Numbered from the stretch's first letter, positions 53,301 to 61,922 are shown. The stretch is DNA of 64,000 nucleotides from Aquimarina spinulae (GCF_943373825.1 NZ_CALSBP010000002.1:857501-921500); one strand, 5' to 3'. The notes: a model not told the origin generated them from the sequence alone. Made by a program: numbers and translations.

Positions 53301-53498
53301 CTGTTTTATACCTGTTATTGTTATAGTCAAACACAATCTTCTTGATTATGTAAACAAAATTTACCAATAATCACTCTAATTATTAGCATTAACTTTATTG
53401 TAATGGCTTATTTGATAATTTGGACAAATATATAAAAACGGAAAGTTTTAAGCTTTTCTTATAAGATAAATGATATTTTTGTTTTCAAAAGTCACTTT

Positions 53499-54482
53499 AT
53501 GAAGAAAAATATTGCCGTTTTAATGGGCGGGTATTCTAGCGAGTTTGAAATCTCGATTCAAAGTGGAAATGTGGTATATAAATATCTGGATAGAGATTTA
53601 TATATTCCGTTTCGTGTTCATATCACCAAAGATAGCTGGTATTATGTAGATGATAATGATCAGAAGTATAGTATTGACAAAAACGATTTCTCACTAACCC
53701 TAGAAGGCTCTAAAATTACTTTTGATGCTGCTTTTAACACTGTACATGGTACTCCTGGTGAAGATGGTTTGTTACAGGCATATTTTGAATTAATTGAGAT
53801 TCCACAGACGGCTTGTGATTTTTATCCTGCTGCGCTTACTTTTAATAAACGAGATTGTATTAGTGCTTTAAAACCTTATGGAATACCCACTGCCACCAAC
53901 TATTTTTTAAATAAAGGAGATACCATAGATAGCGAAGCCATTATAGATACTGTAGGATTACCCTGCTTTGTAAAAGCGAATAAAGCTGGTAGTAGCTATG
54001 GTGTTTCTAAAGTTAAAACTGTAGAAGATCTTCTACCCGCAATAGAAGTGGCTTATAAAGAAGATGATGAGATTATTATAGAATCTTTTTTAAGCGGAAC
54101 CGAAGTTTCTGTAGGAGTTATCCAACATAATGAAAAAGATACAGTACTACCATTAACTGAAATTGTATCTGAAAATGAGTTTTTTGACTACGAAGCCAAA
54201 TATATGGGTAAGTCTGAAGAAATCACTCCTGCCCGTTTATCTGATAAGGATACTCAAAAAGTTAAAGATCTGGCCTTAAAAGTATATCAGGTTTTAAAAA
54301 TGAAAGGATTTTCAAGAAGTGAATATATTTTTCATCACGGAGAACCTTATTTTGTAGAAATGAACACTAATCCCGGATTAAGTGAAGCCAGTATCCTACC
54401 TCAACAAGCAGAAAAAGCTGGAATTAGCTTAAAAGAATTATTTTCTAATGCTATAGAATCCTGTATACGTTTACAAAAATAG
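53499..54482 (+). CDS. ddl: D-alanine--D-alanine ligase
   Basis: Joins two D-Ala using ATP to make the dipeptide for peptidoglycan. The 327-residue ATP-grasp enzyme begins NIAVLMGGYSSEFEISIQSG and has FNTVHGTPGEDGLLQAYFEL, PCFVKANKAGSSYGVSKV and the metal-binding VEMNTNPGLSEASILPQQ. The 16-residue gap to the nearest TANNTTTG box (TATTTTTG at 53474-53481, with no clear -33) suggests a short leader. It precedes coaD on the plus strand and faces the PASTA gene. Confidence 0.95.
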   Translation: MKKNIAVLMGGYSSEFEISIQSGNVVYKYLDRDLYIPFRVHITKDSWYYVDDNDQKYSIDKNDFSLTLEGSKITFDAAFNTVHGTPGEDGLLQAYFELIEIPQTACDFYPAALTFNKRDCISALKPYGIPTATNYFLNKGDTIDSEAIIDTVGLPCFVKANKAGSSYGVSKVKTVEDLLPAIEVAYKEDDEIIIESFLSGTEVSVGVIQHNEKDTVLPLTEIVSENEFFDYEAKYMGKSEEITPARLSDKDTQKVKDLALKVYQVLKMKGFSRSEYIFHHGEPYFVEMNTNPGLSEASILPQQAEKAGISLKELFSNAIESCIRLQK

Positions 54483-54512
54483 AAGTGCAATCTATAAATT
54501 TATAATTTGGAG

Positions 54513-54520
54513 TATCTTTG
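54513..54520 (+). promoter_or_regulatory. -7 promoter box of coaD
   Basis: TATCTTTG fits TANNTTTG, 25 bp before the coaD ATG, and sits inside a GTATCT-TTGT-AGATAC dyad (54512-54527). No TTG was found at the normal -33 distance. The dyad over the box is compatible with a regulator site. Confidence 0.45.
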
Positions 54521-54545
54521 TAGATACAATAATTAATAATCACCA

Positions 54546-55001
54546 ATGAGAAGAGCTGTTTTTCCCGGATCATTTGACCCCATTACATTAGGACATTACG
54601 ACATTATCGAAAGAGGCCTTACCTTATTTGATGAAGTTATCCTTGCCATAGGCGTAAATTCTGAGAAAAAATATATGTTTTCTCTTGAAGAGCGAAAGCA
54701 ATTTATCGAAGAAGCTTTTAAAAATGAGCCTAAAATTAAAGTAATGACTTACAAAGGGCTAACCATTGATTTTTGTAAACAACAAAATGCCGAATTCATA
54801 TTAAGAGGCCTTCGTAATCCAGGTGATTTTGAGTTTGAAAAAGCCATCGCACACACCAACAGAAAAATGTCGGATATCGAAACGGTATTTTTATTAACCT
54901 CTTCTGGTAAAAGTTATATCTCCTCTTCTATTGTTCGTGATGTAATTCGTAATGGTGGAGATGTTTCTGAATTAGTTCCAGATACAGTTCGTGTAAAATA
55001 A
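54546..55001 (+). CDS. coaD: Phosphopantetheine adenylyltransferase
   Basis: Adds AMP to 4'-phosphopantetheine, the penultimate step of coenzyme A synthesis. The 151-residue enzyme begins RRAVFPGSFDPITLGHYDI, with the nucleotidyltransferase TxGH motif at residues 14-17. LRGLRNPGDFEFEKAIAHTN and the ISSSIVRDVIRNGGDVS signature follow. It lies 63 bp after ddl on the same strand, 9 bp before a VOC gene. Confidence 0.96.
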   Translation: MRRAVFPGSFDPITLGHYDIIERGLTLFDEVILAIGVNSEKKYMFSLEERKQFIEEAFKNEPKIKVMTYKGLTIDFCKQQNAEFILRGLRNPGDFEFEKAIAHTNRKMSDIETVFLLTSSGKSYISSSIVRDVIRNGGDVSELVPDTVRVK

Positions 55002-55010
55002 TACGCTGCC

Positions 55011-55400
55011 ATGAAAAGAAAAATAGGAGCTATTGCTCTGGTTGTAAAGGACTACGATAAAGCGATTCGGTTTTACACAGAAAAGCTCAATTTTAAACTT
55101 ATAGAGGACACCAGACTTGATGACAAAAAGCGATGGGTTCTTATTGCTCCTAACAATCAAACCGAAACTACTATTCTTTTAGCTCGGGCAGCTACTCCCG
55201 AACAGGAAAAAGTAATTGGAAATCAAACCGGTGGTCGGGTTTTTCTATTTCTTTATACCGATGATTTTTGGAGAGATTACAACGCCATGAAATCTAAAGG
55301 AGTTTTATTTCTGGAACAACCACGAGAAGAACCCTACGGAACCGTTGTTGTTTTTAAAGACTTATATGGCACCAAATGGGACTTACTTGAGTTAAAATAA
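55011..55400 (+). CDS. VOC (glyoxalase-like) family protein
   Basis: A 129-residue VOC-fold protein: IGAIALVVKDYDKAIRFYTE and VVVFKDLYGTKWDLLEL mark the two halves. It follows coaD by 9 bp and could be co-transcribed with it. The third VOC protein in the window, all single-domain; substrate unknown. Confidence 0.88.
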   Translation: MKRKIGAIALVVKDYDKAIRFYTEKLNFKLIEDTRLDDKKRWVLIAPNNQTETTILLARAATPEQEKVIGNQTGGRVFLFLYTDDFWRDYNAMKSKGVLFLEQPREEPYGTVVVFKDLYGTKWDLLELK

Positions 55401-55486
55401 CACAAATTATAAATCCTTCCTGACATACCTTTGTCACTACCTGCATTTAGTTTTGTAGTACTATTAATTTCTAACATCAAATAATT

Positions 55487-55945
55487 ATGATAAAAACAAA
55501 AATCGAACCTTTCTGGATCGTTGGGATTTCGGTACGTACAACTAAAAAAAACGAACAATTCGCAAAAGACATTCCTAATTTATGGAATACCTTTATGTCT
55601 GAAGGTACAATGCATAAGATCCCAAATAAACTTGAAGATTCTATCTATGCCGTATACACAGATTATGAAAGTGATCACACCGAAGGATACACTACAATCA
55701 TAGGATGCAAGGTTGCAAACTTAGATACTATCCCACCGGGAATGACCAGTGTAAAAATCGAAAGAAGTATCTACTCTCGATTTACTGCCAAAGGAGATAT
55801 TACCAAAGGTGTCATCTATGATAAATGGACCGACATATGGGAAATAGACCTGGATAGAACATACACTACCGATTTTGAAATATACGGCGAAGATGCTGTA
55901 AACCCTACAGATGCCGAAGTAGATATTTTTGTAGCAATTGAATGA
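55487..55945 (+). CDS. GyrI-like small-molecule-binding domain protein
   Basis: A 152-residue protein matching the GyrI-like (AraC effector-binding) fold without a DNA-binding domain. The visible core is KIEPFWIVGISVRTTKKNEQ, IYAVYTDYESDHTEGYTTII, SVKIERSIYSRFTAKGD and a terminal DAEVDIFVAIE strand. Stand-alone members bind cationic or hydrophobic compounds or hydrolyse cyclopropane/cyano drugs. It ends 12 bp before a 36-bp palindromic terminator. Confidence 0.85.
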   Translation: MIKTKIEPFWIVGISVRTTKKNEQFAKDIPNLWNTFMSEGTMHKIPNKLEDSIYAVYTDYESDHTEGYTTIIGCKVANLDTIPPGMTSVKIERSIYSRFTAKGDITKGVIYDKWTDIWEIDLDRTYTTDFEIYGEDAVNPTDAEVDIFVAIE

Positions 55946-55956
55946 AGTTATATAAA

Positions 55957-55992
55957 AAAAGACTTCACAATGTTAACATTGTGAAGTCTTTT
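55957..55992. terminator. Bidirectional terminator, perfect 36-bp palindrome
   Basis: Left arm 55957-55974 and right arm 55975-55992 are exact complements with no spacer (centre CAATGTT-AACATTG), flanked by A and T runs. It lies between two convergent genes. Confidence 0.88.
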
Positions 55993-56025
55993 AAAGTAAT
56001 ATTTTCACATAAAAAAGTCCTTTAA

Positions 56026-56400
56026 TTATAGTTGTGACACCACATCTTTCTTGTATTTTTTCAAGAGCGCACGTGTCATTCCGAGATTTGCTTTTGTAGA
56101 ATCAACAGCCAAATAAATAAAATATTCACCGTTTTCAGAAACATCGATCATATGAATTTGACCATCAAGAGTAATTATGATATCCTGAACTTTCGATTTC
56201 AGACCTAATGCCTCGATAGCATTTTTCTTAGCTTTTACAACTTCCAAATTATAAGCAGAAGCAGTTTCAGGATCAAAATCTTTTTTATCAGAATTAGACG
56301 CATAGCATACACCTGTACTTACTTCTGTAACAGTAACTGCAATATAGCCCGGTACATTAGATTTAATATCTTCGATGAATTGTTCTAAAAAATTTGACAT
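56026..56400 (-). CDS. Roadblock/LC7-like small protein
   Basis: A 124-residue soluble protein that looks like a Roadblock/LC7 (profilin-like) fold: a long N-terminal helix (SNFLEQFIEDIKSNVPGYIA), a VTVTEVSTGVCYASN strand pair, a helix around EVVKAKKNAIEALG, and a last sheet (DIIITLDGQIHMIDV and YFIYLAVDS). It comes 41 bp after a second gene of the same kind on the same strand. In bacteria, Roadblock proteins (MglB-type) act as GTPase partners. No GTPase gene is in the window. Confidence 0.7.
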   Translation of the reverse strand: MSNFLEQFIEDIKSNVPGYIAVTVTEVSTGVCYASNSDKKDFDPETASAYNLEVVKAKKNAIEALGLKSKVQDIIITLDGQIHMIDVSENGEYFIYLAVDSTKANLGMTRALLKKYKKDVVSQL

Positions 56401-56441
56401 AGTTTAATTTAATTTAATTATTAATAATATTTTCTATAAAA

Positions 56442-56759
56442 TTATTTTTCTAAAGAGCTCATATACTTAAGGAGTAGTCCAAGTTTTGACATGTTTTTAG
56501 ATACTACTAATATGATCGAATCAGATTTAATCCTATTTGCAATAAGAAAACCTTTTGAAGATTTAGCCATCAATTGATCGAGATCCCCCTTAAGTAAATC
56601 CTTAACCATATCATCACACATCGAAAACGCTGTTTCTATCATCAAGGCAATATTAGTATCATGTTTTGTGCCTAATGCATCTATTACATTACCACTTTTA
56701 TCGGCAATAACAATACTATCAACTTCGGTATCTTCTTTAATCTTTTTCAGATCAATCAT
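56442..56759 (-). CDS. Roadblock/LC7 family protein
   Basis: A 105-residue protein with the clearer Roadblock pattern: VDSIVIADKSGNVIDALGTK, an ALMIETAFSMCDDMVKDLLK helix, and FLIANRIKSDSIILVVSKN before a final helix (MSKLGLLLKYMSSL). It is the first of the two-gene pair. The fold can bind small GTPases, but here it may dimerise with the partner. The function is unknown. Confidence 0.82.
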   Translation of the reverse strand: MIDLKKIKEDTEVDSIVIADKSGNVIDALGTKHDTNIALMIETAFSMCDDMVKDLLKGDLDQLMAKSSKGFLIANRIKSDSIILVVSKNMSKLGLLLKYMSSLEK

Positions 56760-56958
56760 GGGTCTAAAATTAGGATGTTTTTATTCTCTGTTTGGTAAAT
56801 ATAGAAACAATAATCTTTTAAAAAAATTCTTTCGTCGTTTTTTTTTACTTTTAAACGATTATTCGTATCTTGTACTAAATATTTTTTGTAAAAAAATTCC
56901 TACAAATCATTAAATTGATTTAAAAAGAAATCTAACAATATAAAATGATGTCTAAACT

Positions 56959-57252
56959 ATGACGCTAATTAATCTACCAAACTCTGAATTAAAGGCAATT
57001 TTAAAAACTCGAAAAGAAAAGTTTAATTCCTACAGGATTGGAAAAAAACAAGTTTCTCAAAAGACCGAGGATGTTTCTACCGAGGATATTTCTGAAGTAA
57101 TAGAACGATTAACTAAAAAAGAGGCAGAAATTTCTTCTAAAAAGAAAAAAAAATCTGGTGCTAACAATTCTACAGACGCCGCTCAATCTACAAAAACATA
57201 TACCGAAAAAATAAAAGGAGGCTATTTTGGAAAAAGAAAAAGTCGTTTTTAG
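56959..57252 (+). CDS. Small basic hypothetical protein
   Basis: A 97-residue protein, divergent from the Roadblock pair. It begins MTLINLPNSELKAILKTRKE, has a KKTEDVSTEDIS-like acidic middle, and ends in KGGYFGKRKSRF after an SSKKKKKSG stretch. It is Lys-rich and probably partly unfolded. No family was recognised. The frame is kept because it has a plausible start and a strong codon pattern like its neighbours. Confidence 0.5.
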   Translation: MTLINLPNSELKAILKTRKEKFNSYRIGKKQVSQKTEDVSTEDISEVIERLTKKEAEISSKKKKKSGANNSTDAAQSTKTYTEKIKGGYFGKRKSRF

Positions 57253-57485
57253 CATGATTTCTATCTTACCATTGTAATAATAATAAAACATTAATAAGGA
57301 CCGGTAAATCAAATGGTAAACTACTACAAAAACAAATCTTCTAATTCCTTCTTACTATTATAAATGGTATTTCTATAAACGAAGCGGTTTAAAATAATTT
57401 AAGAAATCGTTTTTTTTATAAACAAACATAAGACTTGGCTTACTATAGATTGTTTTACAATACAATTACTTGTAATGGTTTCACC

Positions 57486-57704
57486 TTAAAACCCAACCAT
57501 AAGAGCTCCGCAGATTCCTAATCCTACAACAAGGTATATCCCGGCAAGGATAAAGAAAATTTTCCCTGCTTTTCGGTTTTTAGTTTTGAATAAGATTAGA
57601 CCAATAATCGAGAGAAATATTGGAGGACCTAAAAGGATTAAAAGGATTAAATACACTAATCCATCGAGGTTACCTACTTCCAAAAAAATGGTATTTGCAA
57701 TCAT
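57486..57704 (-). CDS. Small two-helix membrane protein
   Basis: A 72-residue protein with two hydrophobic segments: VYLILLILLGPPIFLSIIGLI (residues 17-37) and IFFILAGIYLVVGLGICGA (about 49-68), with a short basic loop KTKNRKAGK between. Its start overlaps the stop of the radical SAM gene by four bases (ATGA), so it is translationally coupled to it. It may anchor or present a lipid-modifying enzyme. No family was recognised. Confidence 0.75.
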   Translation of the reverse strand: MIANTIFLEVGNLDGLVYLILLILLGPPIFLSIIGLILFKTKNRKAGKIFFILAGIYLVVGLGICGALMVGF

Positions 57705-59095
57705 ATCGTTTCTTTTCTTAATTGTTCTAAATACTCCTGCTTATCATCCCTATAAAATAAATTCATCGTTTCAAAAGGAATAATTTTGTAATCCTTATTT
57801 ACAATATGCACACAGGACTTTTTAATTGCTCGTACATCAAAATTATAAGCATCAATAAATTGCATAATTATAATTCTAAACAGATTATCATACCCTAAAT
57901 CCGGAGCATCGATCTCTGGTAAACAGCACATTATAGATTTTAGGTTTTCTGAAGCTGTTTCTACAGAATTCCCAGTACTGAATAGCTCCAGGACTTTACC
58001 ATGTAACGCTTCGTCCTGCTCATATACAATCGTATTTTTACCATTATCCAACAGATCTGCCGGATTAATATATCGGGTAAGAGGCAGGATTCCATCTTCA
58101 TTTTTTAAAGCGTATCCCATAACCAAAGCATCTGGATTACAAGGTACAGGGATAAGATCATCGGATTCAAAAACCGGAAATTGCTCTAAAATCTTTCTTC
58201 GCACCTCGGTCAATGTGATTCTATCGGTTTGTGTATCAAAATCTTCTAATCGCCCTGCTATTTGAGTAGGTTGAAATGTAACACCTCTCACACATTTTTG
58301 TTGTGTTGCAAATGTTAGTATATCGCCAATTAGAGTATCATTTAATCCTTTTTCTAAAGTAACGACCAGAGTAGTCGATAAATTTACACTATTTAAGTTT
58401 TCGATCGCTTGTTTTCTAATTTTGGTAAGATCCTCTCCTCTCAATTTTTGCAACACTTCGGCATCTAATGCATCAAACTGTAGGTAGATTTCAAAATCCG
58501 GCATATAGCTTGCTAACTGTTGGGTAAACTTAATATCCTTAGCAATACGTATTCCATTCGTATTTACCATTAGATGTCGGATCGGTAATTGTTTGGCATA
58601 GTCCAGAATTTCAAAAAACTGAGGGTGTATTGTAGGTTCTCCCCCACTTATTTGTACTACATCTGGTTCTTTTTCATTTGCAACTATTGTATCCAGCATT
58701 TTCTTTATTTCATCTAATGATCGATGTCTGCCGTAATGCGGAGATGAAGAAGCATAACAGGTAGGACAAGTCAAATTACACCGGTCTGTTACCTCGATAA
58801 TCGACAAACATGAGTGCTGCTCATGATCAGGGCATAATCCACAATCATAAGGACATCCATAATCTGTAGCAGTATTAAATTTATAAGGAAACTCAGACGG
58901 TTTGTTATAATTTCTAATATTCTTATAATAGGCTATATCATCTGCAATCAAAACTTTAGATCTACCATGCTCTGGGCATCGCTTAAGCATAAATACTTTA
59001 TCATCTTCAAAAACAATTTTGGCTTCAATCCTTTTTAGACAAGTAGGACATAAACTTAGTGTAAAATCGTAATACGTATAATTTCTAGTAGGCAT
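57701..59095 (-). CDS. Radical SAM protein of the tetraether-synthase (Tes/MJ0619-like) type
   Basis: A 464-residue radical SAM enzyme. The SAM/cluster motif is CNLTCPTC (Cys106, 110, 113), with QISGGEPTIHPQ as the SAM-binding GGEP loop. Extra Cys groups are CPTC (16, 19) with CPEH (40) and GCPYDCGLC (81, 85, 88), plus Cys96 in HSCLSI, and several more near the C-terminus (KCVRG, IMCCLPEID). This order resembles the archaeal enzyme MJ0619, which joins lipid tails carbon to carbon to make tetraethers, and its bacterial relatives. It is downstream of an Lgt-like and an LprI-like gene and ends with an ATGA overlap with a small membrane protein. A lipid substrate is the best inference. Confidence 0.72.
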   Translation of the reverse strand: MPTRNYTYYDFTLSLCPTCLKRIEAKIVFEDDKVFMLKRCPEHGRSKVLIADDIAYYKNIRNYNKPSEFPYKFNTATDYGCPYDCGLCPDHEQHSCLSIIEVTDRCNLTCPTCYASSSPHYGRHRSLDEIKKMLDTIVANEKEPDVVQISGGEPTIHPQFFEILDYAKQLPIRHLMVNTNGIRIAKDIKFTQQLASYMPDFEIYLQFDALDAEVLQKLRGEDLTKIRKQAIENLNSVNLSTTLVVTLEKGLNDTLIGDILTFATQQKCVRGVTFQPTQIAGRLEDFDTQTDRITLTEVRRKILEQFPVFESDDLIPVPCNPDALVMGYALKNEDGILPLTRYINPADLLDNGKNTIVYEQDEALHGKVLELFSTGNSVETASENLKSIMCCLPEIDAPDLGYDNLFRIIIMQFIDAYNFDVRAIKKSCVHIVNKDYKIIPFETMNLFYRDDKQEYLEQLRKETI

Positions 59096-59151
59096 TTATC
59101 TGTTTTTTTTGAAATTCATATCCCAAAACAAATGGATATTGAAGAATTATT

Positions 59152-59607
59152 TTAATTATCTGTATCATAATCAATCATTTTGCTCGATAATTCCACAATT
59201 TCTTTAATACGCTGCATTGTTGTTTCTACCATACACCCCAGATATATAATCCCAAGCATGTGACCTCTGTACCCTTCTGAAACAATTTCACTTTTCATTC
59301 TTCTATGATGCACCCAAGCATTTTGATAGGTTTTGATGGTGGTTTTGATCGTGTCATTAGCAATAGTATGCAACATCTTTTTGAGTTTCACATTCATAAT
59401 AGAATCAGTCTGTTGAAACTTTAGATTTAAACAAATTCTGTCTCCAAGAGTGGTTCCCATAGTACTATTACAATCTGTTCTTTTAGCATATTTCATATAT
59501 GATAGTTCTTTTAATCGCAAAGCATCGGATATATCCTGAGCAGATAGATTCATAACATCTAGGCAGATTAAAAACCATATAATTATGATTATTCTGATTT
59601 TGCTCAT
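59152..59607 (-). CDS. LprI-like (DUF1311) periplasmic protein
   Basis: A 151-residue exported protein; the start at 59607 gives MSKIRIIIIIWFLICLDVMN then LSAQD, a signal peptide. The mature part has the DUF1311/LprI-like composition with four Cys, including KRTDCNSTMGTTLGDRICLN. Members of this family include a lysozyme inhibitor. The ATG overlaps the stop codon of the upstream Lgt-like gene (ATGA). It links the Lgt-like and radical SAM genes in one unit. Confidence 0.72.
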   Translation of the reverse strand: MSKIRIIIIIWFLICLDVMNLSAQDISDALRLKELSYMKYAKRTDCNSTMGTTLGDRICLNLKFQQTDSIMNVKLKKMLHTIANDTIKTTIKTYQNAWVHHRRMKSEIVSEGYRGHMLGIIYLGCMVETTMQRIKEIVELSSKMIDYDTDN

Positions 59608-60341
59608 TTGAAAACTATTTGTCGTAAAGTTTTTTGATAATAAATCATGCATAAGATACATAAATACTGAATACTACTAAGGCCGAGTACAAAAAAAGTA
59701 TTAGGTTTCAGAAATTCAATACAAAACCTAAATAGAAAATAAGAAATCATGAAATATTTAAACAGTAATCCACTTTCTGTTTTGGATTTTGTTTGAAAGC
59801 GTTTCAGAATTCTCCATAAGATCAAAAGAAAAATAACTTCAAATAATGCTATTGGGTATCTATAAAGGCCATCCCCTAAATCCATTCCTAGAAATGAAGT
59901 GGTTTGCTTGCCATAGGTAAATTCTTTAACTCCAGCCAAAAAACAGCCTATTCTCCCTATGATAATTCCTAATATAATAGGAAACGTAAATAAATCACCC
60001 GAAGAATGTTTCTCGCCGATTATCTTTTTAGCCAACTCTACTCCTAATAAACCTCCAAAAAGCCCTCCCATTATAGTTTTTATACTTAATAACCGAACCA
60101 CGTATTCTGGGTCGAAAGAAAAAGCCGGATGTTCTAAAAAACCAAAAAAACGAGATCCAAAAAATGCTCCAAATACCGCCCCAATGATTATAGATAACCT
60201 GTTTGATGATGAAATAGGATCCTGAGTACGTTTTTTAAGGTGTACATAATATCGAAATCCAATAAAGAAAGCTGTATATTCTAAAATCAAATGAATATTC
60301 ACTTTATAGCCAAAGACAATAGGTTCAAAAGGGATATCCAT
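59604..60341 (-). CDS. Divergent Lgt-like (prolipoprotein diacylglyceryl transferase family) membrane protein
   Basis: A 245-residue multi-helix protein related to Lgt, which transfers diacylglyceryl from phosphatidylglycerol to prolipoproteins. GRIGCFLAGVKEFTYG aligns with Lgt GRFGNFINGELWG, with Arg retained and Asn replaced by Cys. IMGGLFGGLLGV aligns with the Lgt SFHGGLIGV block, and the catalytic His is Phe. YRYPIALFE and RFCIEFLKPN match the Lgt C-terminal blocks. The missing His and Asn suggest a different reaction from standard Lgt. It is the first gene of the four-gene unit. Confidence 0.8.
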   Translation of the reverse strand: MDIPFEPIVFGYKVNIHLILEYTAFFIGFRYYVHLKKRTQDPISSSNRLSIIIGAVFGAFFGSRFFGFLEHPAFSFDPEYVVRLLSIKTIMGGLFGGLLGVELAKKIIGEKHSSGDLFTFPIILGIIIGRIGCFLAGVKEFTYGKQTTSFLGMDLGDGLYRYPIALFEVIFLLILWRILKRFQTKSKTESGLLFKYFMISYFLFRFCIEFLKPNTFFVLGLSSIQYLCILCMIYYQKTLRQIVFK

Positions 60342-60654
60342 GCAGTATTTAATTCGATTTTATAACCGAAATATAAGTTTATTTATAGGACTTGAATAAT
60401 TAAAATCTATTCTAAGCGATAAATTCTTCGTATGTAATAAAAATATTTAGGAGAAATCTCCCCTAAAACACATACTTCTAACGATTAATTTTGCACTTCA
60501 TCAAAATCCATAAAGACTACTTGTAAGAATAAACCTATTTATTTAATTCCCAGTAATATACAACAAAAATTCTATTAATTTATTTAGTTTTTTTAGTACC
60601 AGAAATACACTTTTTTGTTAGTTTTGCCGCACTAATTAATTAAAAACACTTTAT
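60342..60654. promoter_or_regulatory. Divergent 313-bp region with a -7 promoter box
   Basis: TAGTTTTG at 60619-60626, followed by CCGC, is a Bacteroidota-type -7 box 29 bp before the plus-strand lipoprotein gene. No -33 TTG was found at the usual spacing. The rest must hold the promoter of the Lgt-like operon on the minus strand, but no element was clear. No other gene is visible. Confidence 0.45.
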
Positions 60655-61788
60655 ATGAAAACAAATTACACATTGGGGTATTGGTTCATTGCTTTATTTT
60701 TAATTTTCTCTTCTTGTAGCAAAGATGAAAATGAAGTTATTGTTGAATCTGAAAAAACTACTATTGAGCCAGATTTTATTAAAAATGATGGTTCTGAAGG
60801 AATAGAAGATGAATTACAATTAGAAGAAGAAGAACCTATCCTTACAACAGACACTAATTCAAAAAGCTACAGACATTGTAACTACACATTACTTACACCA
60901 TCAGATGTTGATGTTGAAGCTTGTGGTGAAACTACTACTATGCCACTATTAGTTGGATCTAGAAAACTAGAAGTTGGTAGCGTAACCGTATCTAATGATG
61001 GTGAAAATCTATACTTAAATTTTGAGGCCAATGACCGTAACCTTATGAAGAAGGTATACCTTTATATTGGGGCAAAAGAAAATATACCTTTTTACTCTAA
61101 TGGGTTTCCTAATCTTCGTAAATTTAATTACAAAGCTTTCCCTTATTACTACGGAGGGATGAAAAAAGCTACTTATGTTATTCCATTATCATCAATAGAT
61201 CTTGATTGTTTTGAAATCGTAGCGTATTCTAAAGTATATAACAAAGATAGTCATTGTTATTATACATCTTTTGCTTATGACAAGACTTTAGATCAACAAT
61301 ATAGTTACTATGGATGGTGGAGTTGCGTTTACTATGGTGATTGGGTAAGATCATTTAGTTATTGCAAACAAGAATGTAAGCCAGAATGTGTTCAAGCATA
61401 TGGGTACCATGAAGAGTGTGGAAAATGTGAAAACGACATTTTTAACACTTTCTTTGCCTATACCTTCCTTGATAGTAGAGGTGAAGCAGGAGTTGATATA
61501 GAACTAATTATTAATCCTAATGGATGCGACATTACTAATAGTGAAGAAGTAGGTCATATAAACATTTCTTCAATAAGTGAAACTAAATTAAAAATAGAAT
61601 ATCAACTAAGTGCTGGGTACGAAATGTGTGGATTAAGTTTTAACTATGGTACTACTAAGTTTAACACTCCAAACAATTATTCTCAACAATTCGATACTAC
61701 TACTACTTCATATAGTTTTGAAATTGATAAGCTTACAGGAGCAAACATCTGGTTAGATAGCAAAGCAGAAATTACTCCAAGTAATTAA
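60655..61788 (+). CDS. Cys-rich uncharacterised lipoprotein
   Basis: A 377-residue lipoprotein; FIALFLIFSSC with the lipobox Cys near residue 21. After an acidic linker (to about residue 75) the body has many Cys and Tyr: HCNYTLL, EACGETTTMPLLVG, SYYGWWSCVYYGDW and YCKQECKPECVQAY-GYHEECGKC. The first domain (about 75-235) resembles a beta-sandwich with LYLNFEANDRN, and the Cys cluster looks like a small disulfide-rich module. No family was recognised. Confidence 0.8.
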   Translation: MKTNYTLGYWFIALFLIFSSCSKDENEVIVESEKTTIEPDFIKNDGSEGIEDELQLEEEEPILTTDTNSKSYRHCNYTLLTPSDVDVEACGETTTMPLLVGSRKLEVGSVTVSNDGENLYLNFEANDRNLMKKVYLYIGAKENIPFYSNGFPNLRKFNYKAFPYYYGGMKKATYVIPLSSIDLDCFEIVAYSKVYNKDSHCYYTSFAYDKTLDQQYSYYGWWSCVYYGDWVRSFSYCKQECKPECVQAYGYHEECGKCENDIFNTFFAYTFLDSRGEAGVDIELIINPNGCDITNSEEVGHINISSISETKLKIEYQLSAGYEMCGLSFNYGTTKFNTPNNYSQQFDTTTTSYSFEIDKLTGANIWLDSKAEITPSN

Positions 61789-61838
61789 AAAACATAGACC
61801 GTTGTGTCTACAAAGACATTAACTTGTATATGAATAAA

Positions 61839-61876
61839 AAAACAGGGGTATGATTTTTAAATCATACCCCTGTTTT
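61839..61876. terminator. Bidirectional terminator
   Basis: AAAACAGGGGTATGATTT (61839-61856) pairs perfectly with AAATCATACCCCTGTTTT (61859-61876). The innermost pairs would open to give a normal loop. It serves the convergent lipoprotein and SulP genes. Confidence 0.88.
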
Positions 61877-61922
61877 CATTTATTAATTTATCTTTTTTCT
61901 CTGTTAGAAAGAAACCAACGTT

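Noticed and set aside
57253..57485. Possible terminator with a T8 run near 57415
   Set aside because: The candidate arms (AACGAAGCGGTTT and GAAATCGTT) pair poorly, so I did not list it as a feature.
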